Shown: positions 24,967 through 31,565 of the stretch, in pieces
How the letters are laid out: each line of letters starts with the position of its first letter
Numbering within the stretch: position 1 is the stretch's first letter
Origin: a virus
Virus record (IMG/VR): IMGVR_UViG_3300049203_000200
Coordinates: 1 to 44,616 of that record
Direction: 5' to 3' (one strand)
DNA: 44,616 bases
Made by a program: the position numbers and the translations under genes
Notes under the pieces: model-generated
The model's input: the letters and a program-made list of their open reading frames with translations, nothing else
Databases searched by the model: none
What the model was told of the DNA's origin: nothing

Positions 24967-26219
24967 GCCGCGTCCTCCAGCGGTGGCCCGCCGCCATTGC
25001 CCATCAAATCCGTGATCGGCACGTTCTGCATTTGCATTCTGATGATGTCGCCACCCTCAATTGGAGGCAGACCCTCAAGTTTGCGCACCTCGTTGATGGT
25101 CATCCATCCGTTTTGGAGGGCCATCTGGTAGAACTGAGCGCGGGCGGCGCTATCCCCACGAAGCAGCCCTTCCAAATTGAACTTTATCTTTAGGCCTCGC
25201 ACCCGGTCTGCGGGCGTTAGCAACTGCTTCTCTAATGATTTTTCGATGCGTTTCAGGCGCCGACGAAGCGTGAATATCTGGAATGCAAGGGTCTGCTGCT
25301 CGATACTACTGCCGAGTTGGGTGTTCCCGGCCGTATGTCCGATCAGGTGCGGCGGCACCTGAAACATGCGACAGACTTCCTCGACCGAAAATGCCCGGCT
25401 TTCCAGCATCTGGGCATCATCCGGGTTGATCGACAGCGCCTCCCACTTGACGCCATTGTCCAGCAGGAACGGGGTGCCAGTATTGATGGCGCCCTGATGT
25501 TTTTCGAGCAGAAGTTGCTCAGCCAAAGCGCGCTGTTCGGCGGTCAGAACCTTGTCAGTGGACAAAATCCCGGAGGCCCGAACGCCGTTGCGGAACGTCG
25601 CGGCGGCAGCCCTGTCGATAGCCAACGCCATGCCGAATGTTTTCCGGCCGGCGGCAATAGTGGACATGCCCCCAAGCGGCGAGCCGCCGAATCCTCGGAC
25701 GTGAAGCATCCGGCTTTGTGGGACGCGGCTTATAACTCCATTTTGCGTCCACTCATATTCGATGTCGCCGCTCGACGCCCGGCGGGCCTTCACCGACTCC
25801 GGCGGGATCGGCACGCCCAGCGCAATGACGCGGCCATTGGCGGCGCGTTCGATCTCGCTGTAGCTGTTGCCGTGCAGCTCTACCGAGGCTGCGACAAACT
25901 CCATGTAATCGACTGACGTTTGATCCGCGTTCGGGCTCTCGTAGAGCACCCGGTAGAGCGGATGATCCCACTCTTCTTCATCAACCCCGCCGCGTGATGC
26001 GCGTGTCACAGCCAGCGGGAGCGACCCGATGGTGCCGGCCACCAGATTGACGCAAGCCCAGGCTGTGGCCAATCCCAAAACGCTTCCCGAGCCTGCCGCT
26101 ATGGCATCATCATAATCAGCCAGCGTGACCGTGTTCGTTCGAAAGTTCGTGCCGTCTTGGCGGCTAACCCAAGGGTCGCCGAAGCCTAGCCACTCGATGG
26201 CCTTCTGCAGAAAATTCAC
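24963..26219 (-). CDS. Phage portal protein, HK97 family
   Basis: A 418-residue portal protein of normal length. It shows ATAWACVNLVAGTIGSLPLA, HPLYRVLYESPNADQTSVDY, LHGNSYSEIERAANGRVIAL and EVCRMFQVPPHLIGHTAGNT, all characteristic of the HK97 portal family. It forms the dodecameric ring through which DNA enters and leaves the head. Both ends overlap neighbours by 4 bases. Confidence 0.93.
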   Translation of the reverse strand: MNFLQKAIEWLGFGDPWVSRQDGTNFRTNTVTLADYDDAIAAGSGSVLGLATAWACVNLVAGTIGSLPLAVTRASRGGVDEEEWDHPLYRVLYESPNADQTSVDYMEFVAASVELHGNSYSEIERAANGRVIALGVPIPPESVKARRASSGDIEYEWTQNGVISRVPQSRMLHVRGFGGSPLGGMSTIAAGRKTFGMALAIDRAAAATFRNGVRASGILSTDKVLTAEQRALAEQLLLEKHQGAINTGTPFLLDNGVKWEALSINPDDAQMLESRAFSVEEVCRMFQVPPHLIGHTAGNTQLGSSIEQQTLAFQIFTLRRRLKRIEKSLEKQLLTPADRVRGLKIKFNLEGLLRGDSAARAQFYQMALQNGWMTINEVRKLEGLPPIEGGDIIRMQMQNVPITDLMGNGGGPPLEDAA

Positions 26220-28024
26220 GCGGCAAGGCTCGACAGCCAGGCGTCAACGGAGCCCGATGAATCATCTCCCATTGCCGCCCCCATCGCCATGCACAGCGCC
26301 ACCGCAGCGTCGATCTTGTTGACCGACCGCGATTTGGCGAGCCATGCGTTTTCCCATTTGTCCGATTCAGTGACCGCGCTCATCATCGCGGAAATGAGCA
26401 CCGGGTTGCTTTTCAGGCGGATGCGCCCTTCCAAAAGCGCATCTTCCAGCATCCGCAGCGATCCGGGCATCCATAGCCCTTCACCACCGGCCACCAGTGG
26501 CTTGCCCTTCTTCAGCCCGCCTTGCGGATGCTCCGCAAAGGCCAGCGACAAGCCGATCTCGTCGACATCTTCCTCGAACCGCTTGAAGGCGAAGCGATCA
26601 TAGGCGACCAGCTGCACCTCAAAATCGCGGTTATATTCAGCCAGCGTCTGCGCGACGTACCGGTAATTGATACTCTCGCCCTGCGGCGCGTGAATGTGGC
26701 CTTGCCGCACCCAGACGGCATAGGGCAGCTTGTCCCGCATCTCGCGCGCCTGGATCGTGTCGCCGGGCGTCCATGCCTCGACCCAGGCATCAAACATCGG
26801 CTTGTTATGCTCATCGGTGCCGGTGCGGATGATTGCCGCCAGGGCCGTGATGTCCCGGTTCTGCGAAAGATCCAGCCCGAGCCAGACCTTTTCGCCATGA
26901 TGATCGGCGATGTCGAAATCAGCGAGGCGCGGTTCCAACGTCGCCCGCGTCATCCACGCCGTTTCCGCATCGGTCCAGACGCAGAAGTGAAGCCGCAGGA
27001 TGCCGTTCAATTGGCCGGGGATGGCTTTGGCCTGCGCGACCACCTCGGTCAGATATTCCACCGTGATCGTCACGCCGAGCAGCGGGTTCGCTTTGATCCA
27101 GCAAGACGGATCATTCAGGGGATCGTCCCTCTCATCCAAGCTGCACACAAAACTGAACGTCGTGTCGTCGATGACGGCGCCCAGATAGGTCGGGTCCGTC
27201 ACCGCATCGATATTGCCGGCTGCGACCTTGATCGCGTGCTCATGTTCCTCCCAAGCAACCGAGTTGCGATCCGACCCGCTGTTCGTAATCATGAACAGCA
27301 GCGGCTCGCGGCGGAACTTGAACCCCCGCTCAAGCATCTCCAGAATCTTGCGATCGGGCAGTTCGTGGACCTCATCGGCCAGCACGAAATAGGGGCGGGG
27401 GCCTGATCCCGTCTTGCCGGTATCCCTCGACACCGGCCGGAAGAATGATCCGCTGGCATGGTGGGCGATATTGAACTCGCGGCCCATGCCGCCCGAAAAA
27501 TCCAGCCGCTTCTCCAGCGCCGGAGCCGCGCGAACCATCTTGCAGGCGTCCTGAAACAGGATATTCGCCTGCTCCTTCTTCGCCGCAGCCGCGTAAATCT
27601 GCGCGCCGGATTCCCCGTCCGCCGTCATGCCGTACAGGCCGATGCCGCCAGCGAGCGGGCTTTTCCCGTTGCCCTTTCCCTGCTCGATATAGGCACGGCG
27701 AAACCGCCGCATCCCGTTCGCCCGCTTCCACCCGAACAGCGATCCGATGATGAACGCCTGGCTGGGGTGAAGCTGAAACGGCAGCCCCTCGAACTGGCCT
27801 TCCGACAATCTCAGAACTTGCTCGAAAAAACCGAAAGCCCTCACCGCACCGTCATGGTCAAACCAGATGCCGTCGGTGCGCTTCAAGTCGTCCAGATGAC
27901 GACGGCAGGCGTTGCGAACATGCGGGCCGGCGACGATCTCCCCCGAGACCACACCCTCGGCATAATCCTTAGTTCGGTCGGGCAAAGAAGGCGTCTGCGG
28001 GGTCCTCATCCTCGTCCCCACCAT
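26216..28024 (-). CDS. terL: Terminase large subunit
   Basis: A 602-residue packaging motor and nuclease. The ATPase shows YIEQGKGNGKSPLAGGIGLY (Walker A-like) and YFVLADEVHEL (Walker B); the RNase H-like nuclease begins LGLDLSQNRDITALAAI with later acidic residues in AYDRFAFKRFEEDVDE. It cuts concatemeric DNA and pumps it through the portal. The ATG at 28024 overlaps the small subunit by 56 bases; the in-frame ATG at 28009 is an equally possible start. Confidence 0.93.
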   Translation of the reverse strand: MVGTRMRTPQTPSLPDRTKDYAEGVVSGEIVAGPHVRNACRRHLDDLKRTDGIWFDHDGAVRAFGFFEQVLRLSEGQFEGLPFQLHPSQAFIIGSLFGWKRANGMRRFRRAYIEQGKGNGKSPLAGGIGLYGMTADGESGAQIYAAAAKKEQANILFQDACKMVRAAPALEKRLDFSGGMGREFNIAHHASGSFFRPVSRDTGKTGSGPRPYFVLADEVHELPDRKILEMLERGFKFRREPLLFMITNSGSDRNSVAWEEHEHAIKVAAGNIDAVTDPTYLGAVIDDTTFSFVCSLDERDDPLNDPSCWIKANPLLGVTITVEYLTEVVAQAKAIPGQLNGILRLHFCVWTDAETAWMTRATLEPRLADFDIADHHGEKVWLGLDLSQNRDITALAAIIRTGTDEHNKPMFDAWVEAWTPGDTIQAREMRDKLPYAVWVRQGHIHAPQGESINYRYVAQTLAEYNRDFEVQLVAYDRFAFKRFEEDVDEIGLSLAFAEHPQGGLKKGKPLVAGGEGLWMPGSLRMLEDALLEGRIRLKSNPVLISAMMSAVTESDKWENAWLAKSRSVNKIDAAVALCMAMGAAMGDDSSGSVDAWLSSLAA

Positions 28025-28430
28025 CTACCTCCACGCGGGACCGCGACGCAGGGGTGAACCCCATCTCGCTCGCTGCCTTCATCATGATCGCCGCCTGCTT
28101 GTTCACGATCGAGATGTACGGCGACTGCACCGGCATCCCGTTCGGTGTCTTGATCAGCAAGGCGCCTGCATTCAGTTTCTGCGCCGCCTGACGGTGGAGG
28201 TCTTCCGCGATGACCCATGCCACCAGCGTCGACCGATCTACCCGTTTGAGCAGGCCATAGGGCGCTGTCTCGATCGCGTACTCCCAGCCGATCAGCTGCT
28301 GTTCCGTCAACCATGCCGGCGGATCGTACAGATTGCCGCGCGGCTTCGGTTCCTTCCTAGGCAGCGCCCGCTTGCCAGGATTGCCGGCAACGATCTTAAG
28401 CGCGGTCGGCTTCCTCGGTGGCCCTGGCAT
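27969..28430 (-). CDS. terS: Terminase small subunit, P27 family
   Basis: A 153-residue protein beginning MPGPPRKPTALKIVAGNPGK, the signature of P27-type small terminases, with PAWLTEQQLIGWEYAIETAP and PYISIVNKQAAIMMKAASEM. It recognises phage DNA and regulates the large subunit encoded next. The start overlaps the methyltransferase stop by one base (TGATG). Confidence 0.9.
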   Translation of the reverse strand: MPGPPRKPTALKIVAGNPGKRALPRKEPKPRGNLYDPPAWLTEQQLIGWEYAIETAPYGLLKRVDRSTLVAWVIAEDLHRQAAQKLNAGALLIKTPNGMPVQSPYISIVNKQAAIMMKAASEMGFTPASRSRVEVDGGDEDEDPADAFFARPN

Positions 28431-29668
28431 CAGGCGGCGACCTTGGTATCCCGCGCGGCCCGCATGTCATCGAACAGGCGGCCGTCAGCCTTCGTCGCCT
28501 GCAGGCCGGTGAACTCCTGCCAGCGGATGATCGCTACGTCGACATAGGCCGGGTTGAGCTCGATCGCGTGGATGGAGCGGCCCGTCATTTCCCCAGCAAT
28601 GATGGTCGTTCCGCTGCCGGAGAACGGCTCGTAAACCGCCTGCCCCGCGCTGCTGTTGTTTTCGATCGGGCGTTTCATGCACTCGACGGGCTTTTGGGTG
28701 GAGTGGCCGGTTTCGGACCTCTTGGGCTTATCGATCTGCCAGAGGGTGGTCTGCTTGCGGCCCCCATCATAACGGCCCGGCTTGCCCTTGCGGACGGCAT
28801 ACCAGCAGGGCTCGTGCTGCCAGTGATAGTCGCCTCTGCTCATCACCATCTGGTTCTTCGCCCAGATGATCTGCGAACGCGGCACAAGGCCCGCTGTGGC
28901 GAGGCTGTCGGCGACCGTGCCGGCATGGAGCCCGGCGTGCCAGACATAGGCCACGTCGCCGGGGAACAACGCCCACGCTTCGGTCCAATCGGCTTTGTCG
29001 TCGTTCATGACCTTGCCGTGCGCGGCAGTGTCCTTGTTCAGGCCCGCGTCCACACGCCAACTGGCATCATACTCCACCCCATAAGGCGGATCGGTCACCA
29101 TCAAATGCGGCACCACGCCGTTCAGCGCGGCCGCGACGCAATCCGCGTCGGTCGAATCCCCGCAGACAATCCGATGCTTTCCCATCAGCCAGACGTCGCC
29201 CAGCACCGAAACGGGATCGGCAGGCGCCTCGGGAATCTCGTCGGGATCGGTGAGGCCCTCGGTCTTGTCGACGGTCAGCGCCGCCATCTCGTCATCAGAG
29301 AATCCGAGCAAGCCCGTGTCGAAGTCCGCCGCGACCAGCTCGCCAATTTCCAGTGCCAGCATCGCCTGGTCCCAGCCAGCATTCATGGCCAGCTTGTTGT
29401 CGGCGATGATCAGTGCCCGCTTCTGCGTCTCGGTTAGGCCATCAAGGACAATGCACGGTACGTCTACATGGCCGAGCTTGCGAGCTGCGAGCAGCCGGCC
29501 GTGGCCCGCAATGACTCCATCGGCGCCGTCGATCAGGATCGGGTTCGTCCAGCCGAACTCACGGATGCTTGCCGCGATCTGAGCCACCTGCGCATCGGTG
29601 TGCGTGCGCGAATTGCGGGCATAGGGAATGAGCGCGGCGACCGGCCGGGCCTCAACTTGGATTGTCAT
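28430..29668 (-). CDS. ParB-like/DNA methyltransferase fusion
   Basis: A 412-residue protein. Residues 1 to about 95 are a ParB/sulfiredoxin-like domain (IPYARNSRTHTDAQVAQIAA, GVIAGHGRLLAARKLG). The rest is a beta-class DNA methyltransferase: the catalytic DPPYGVEYDASWR near residue 190 comes before the SAM-binding PFSGSGTTIIAGEM near 346. It probably methylates adenine N6 or cytosine N4. Such fusions are common beside terminase genes in prophages, where they are thought to protect phage DNA from host restriction or mark it for packaging. A GGAGGG ribosome site lies three bases before the ATG. Confidence 0.88.
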   Translation of the reverse strand: MTIQVEARPVAALIPYARNSRTHTDAQVAQIAASIREFGWTNPILIDGADGVIAGHGRLLAARKLGHVDVPCIVLDGLTETQKRALIIADNKLAMNAGWDQAMLALEIGELVAADFDTGLLGFSDDEMAALTVDKTEGLTDPDEIPEAPADPVSVLGDVWLMGKHRIVCGDSTDADCVAAALNGVVPHLMVTDPPYGVEYDASWRVDAGLNKDTAAHGKVMNDDKADWTEAWALFPGDVAYVWHAGLHAGTVADSLATAGLVPRSQIIWAKNQMVMSRGDYHWQHEPCWYAVRKGKPGRYDGGRKQTTLWQIDKPKRSETGHSTQKPVECMKRPIENNSSAGQAVYEPFSGSGTTIIAGEMTGRSIHAIELNPAYVDVAIIRWQEFTGLQATKADGRLFDDMRAARDTKVAA

Positions 29669-29709
29669 CGACCCTCCCTAGCTATCTTGCGGTGGTGAAA
29701 AGAAAGGTA

Positions 29710-29765
29710 CGGGGGCGGTTTCCGTCCCGCAGGCCCCAGAGTTTTGACCTCCCCCGGGGGCGGTT
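29710..29765. repeat. Direct repeat in the HNH-methyltransferase gap, possible cos region
   Basis: CGGGGGCGGTT occurs at 29710-29720 and again at 29755-29765, flanking a C/G-rich stretch in the 95-base gap between the HNH gene and the methyltransferase-terminase genes. Phages with an HNH protein next to the terminase use cohesive ends, and cos sites often lie in such gaps. The assignment as cos is a guess from position. Confidence 0.3.
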
Positions 29766-30030
29766 AGCCGATCGGCCAGCCATCGGGGCCGGTGGGGACC
29801 GTCCTGCGAAGTCCGAACTGCTCGGCGGTGCGGGCCTTGTGGCAGTCGGCGCAGAGGCAGCGGATATTACTGTCGTCGTCGCTGCCGCCCTGGGTGAGCG
29901 GAAAGATGTGATCGGGCACGGTCGCTGCCGTGATGATCATCTTCGCCTTGCAGTCCCGGCAAAGCGGCTCGGCCTGGAGGCGGCGGCGGCGCTGGGTGAC
30001 AGCAGCCCGTCCGCGCAGTCGCTCAGCCAT
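29764..30030 (-). CDS. HNH endonuclease, packaging type
   Basis: An 88-residue HNH nuclease. Zinc ligands are CRDC (residues 24-27) and CADC (60-63); the catalytic element reads VPDHIFPLTQGG (His 41), then DDDSNIRCLCADCHK with Asn 55 and His 64. Small HNH proteins next to terminase genes of HK97-like phages stimulate terminase cutting at cos. The ATG at 30030 has GAGG eight bases upstream, and a terminator-like hairpin lies just before it. Confidence 0.9.
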   Translation of the reverse strand: MAERLRGRAAVTQRRRRLQAEPLCRDCKAKMIITAATVPDHIFPLTQGGSDDDSNIRCLCADCHKARTAEQFGLRRTVPTGPDGWPIG

Positions 30031-30051
30031 GTGCGTAACCTCAAACGAAAT

Positions 30052-30079
30052 ACGCCCGAAAGCCTGTGGGCTCCGGGCG
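30052..30079 (-). terminator. Terminator-like hairpin upstream of the HNH gene
   Basis: On the minus strand CGCCCG-G-AGCC-CACA-GGCT-TT-CGGGCG forms two stacked stems, followed by TATTTCGTTT. It could end the early transcript (30200-31120 genes) before the packaging genes. The T-tract is interrupted, so termination may be partial. Confidence 0.45.
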
Positions 30080-30199
30080 CAGTTCTTAATTCTCTATTTC
30101 GGAAGGCCTACAGCAGTTGGCAAGTTAGGTCAATGGAATATGGAATAATAATCCAACAGATTCAGTTCGTTAGCTATCATGGTAGGCAAGGGAATCTGT

Positions 30200-30781
30200 T
30201 CACGAACTGTCGCCGCCAATACGGAACAGACGACACAGGGCGTGCAGACCATGGCCAAGGTTGACGATGTCAGCCGCAGACCAGTTCGATGCTTCCGCCT
30301 CGTGGCAGACGACCGCATGGACGAGGATGCTGGGCCTGCGGCCGGCCGTGCCCGGGACATCGCTATCAGCGGAACGAAGCATCAGGATCGCACTGGCCGC
30401 GCGGCGACGAACCTTCACAATCAGCTCGGGATCATGGTCAGGCGCACTGCCGCCGAAGATCCCCTCGTTGATCAGCAGCGCCGTGACCGAGCGAGGTTGA
30501 TCCATAGGCAGGCCCATCACGGCGCGATTGCGGGCCATGATCTTCCCATACATCTCGCCAGCTGCGTACTGGTCGGCAGTGACCTTGCCCGCGAACGCAA
30601 TCCGTCCCAGCGCGGTGCCGAGCCGTGCGTCACTGGCCTGCTTTGCCGTCACGCCATAATGTCGCTGCCGGGCCTCGATTACGGTTGCCATTGCCTCGCG
30701 CTGGAGTTTGCCGGTGCCGGGCTGCACCAGTTTGCCCGAAGGATGCCGCGGACCTGCTTTCCGCTTACGACCGCGCGCCAT
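30200..30781 (-). CDS. Phage protein of unknown function, 193 residues
   Basis: A basic-start protein (MARGRKRKAGPRHPSGKLVQ) with a helical middle (TVIEARQRHYGVTAKQASDA, ALGRIAFAGKVTADQYAAGE, MYGKIMARNRAVMGLP) and a cysteine-containing end (LGHGLHALCRLFRI). Proteins with this layout occur just upstream of HNH and terminase genes in alphaproteobacterial prophages; I know of no assigned role. The basic N-terminus could contact DNA. It overlaps the preceding small gene by 17 bases. Confidence 0.7.
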   Translation of the reverse strand: MARGRKRKAGPRHPSGKLVQPGTGKLQREAMATVIEARQRHYGVTAKQASDARLGTALGRIAFAGKVTADQYAAGEMYGKIMARNRAVMGLPMDQPRSVTALLINEGIFGGSAPDHDPELIVKVRRRAASAILMLRSADSDVPGTAGRRPSILVHAVVCHEAEASNWSAADIVNLGHGLHALCRLFRIGGDSS

Positions 30782-30974
30782 CGCTCACCTTCCTTGCTGC
30801 GGACGATGGTCCGTAGAGCTTCTCTCCCAATTGACGGACGAGTTCGCGTTCGGGCCAGGACAGCCGGGGGTCGACGGCCGAAATGGCGAGCACGCCCATT
30901 TCCCTCCAGCCATCGCGTTTTACTTCATCTGGGCTGCGGCGCTCGCCGCCATAACCGCGGGGATGCCACTTCAT
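30765..30974 (-). CDS. Small phage protein, 69 residues
   Basis: A short gene beginning MKWHPRGYGGERRSPDEVKR and containing VLAISAVDPRLSWPERELVR. It starts in an ATGA overlap with the 49-residue ORF upstream and ends overlapping the 193-residue gene, so it looks like part of a coupled string. No family is recognised. A longer open frame upstream lacks a ribosome site and is not proposed. Confidence 0.6.
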   Translation of the reverse strand: MKWHPRGYGGERRSPDEVKRDGWREMGVLAISAVDPRLSWPERELVRQLGEKLYGPSSAARKVSDGARS

Positions 30975-31120
30975 TGTGCTGCCTCCCCTGCCGGAGCCGA
31001 TGATGCACCGACACCGCTTGGGCGGAGGGCAGGGAATGGGATGCGGACCGGCGATACTGAACCGGGGGTCATGGAAGTGGATGCGATGCCGATGGGCAAA
31101 GCGGGGGTATGCGAAGCCAT
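30971..31120 (-). CDS. Very small ORF, 49 residues, first of the post-replication string
   Basis: It reads MASHTPALPIGIASTSMTPG and ends EAAQ. GGAG lies seven bases before the ATG at 31120, and its TGA overlaps the next ATG (ATGA). These two signs of translation are the only support; the serine/proline-rich sequence matches nothing I know. Confidence 0.5.
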   Translation of the reverse strand: MASHTPALPIGIASTSMTPGSVSPVRIPFPALRPSGVGASSAPAGEAAQ

Positions 31121-31166
31121 ACAGGTCTCCGTTGCATATTTTCCGGGACTGATAATTTGAGACGCG

Positions 31167-31178
31167 GATCAGCTGATC
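31167..31178. promoter_or_regulatory. 12-bp perfect palindrome upstream of the small-ORF string
   Basis: GATCAGCTGATC is a perfect palindrome 47 bases upstream of the ATG at 31120 on the minus strand. Its position suits an operator for the genes that follow, but no repressor can be linked to it. It also contains two GATC sites. Confidence 0.35.
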
Positions 31179-31221
31179 AGGGAGGCGCGCGCTGATGAGC
31201 TGAAACGACGAGACGCGGGTT

Positions 31222-31280
31222 CCCATTCTGATGGGGGACGCACACCTCACGGGGTGCGCCCCCATTCTTTAGAATGGGGG
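31222..31280. repeat. Nested inverted repeats downstream of the replication origin-like region
   Basis: CCCCCATTCT (31259-31268) and AGAATGGGGG (31271-31280) form a perfect 10-bp stem with a two-base centre. CCCAT/ATGGG (31222-31235) and CGCAC/GTGCG (31239-31258) form further hairpins, and the left and right halves (CATTCT...GGGG...CGCAC) also pair with each other imperfectly. The cluster may be a terminator for the replication transcript, a protein-binding site or part of the origin. Confidence 0.5.
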
Positions 31281-31330
31281 TTACACACCGACAACTTAAC
31301 AGAGGTCTGAAACCCCCAGAAAACTGCCAA

Positions 31331-31536
31331 CAATTGAAGTTGCGGAAGACGAAACCCGCTAGTGCGTCCGCAACTGGATTGTAGGCGTCACGGCGCATCG
31401 TTGCGCAGGTCTGCGGGGGTAGTTGCGAAAACCGCCCGCAACTGGATTGCGCGCATCCCGGCGAAGGGCAGCGGAGTTCTTCGGATGCAGTTACGGATGT
31501 TCGCCGCAACTTCCGCAACTGGATTGTGCGAAAACC
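31331..31536. repeat. Iteron-like repeat cluster next to the replication gene
   Basis: The 14-mer CCGCAACTGGATTG occurs three times without mismatch, at 31368-31381, 31436-31449 and 31513-31526. The core CCGCAACT occurs again at 31504-31511, and inverted cores lie at 31338-31345 (AGTTGCGG) and 31421-31427. TGCGAAAACC occurs at 31424-31433 and 31527-31536. Repeats of this type beside a rep gene are the usual form of iterons bound by an initiator protein, so this is a likely phage replication origin. No coding function is needed to explain it. Confidence 0.6.
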
Positions 31537-31565
31537 TGCGCAGGGCGCGTTTGTCCGGAGCGCGG

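Noticed and set aside
31331-31536. Repeats as a CRISPR array
   Set aside because: The repeats are 14 bases long, occur in both orientations with unequal spacing (68 and 77 bases), and no cas genes are nearby; iterons fit better.
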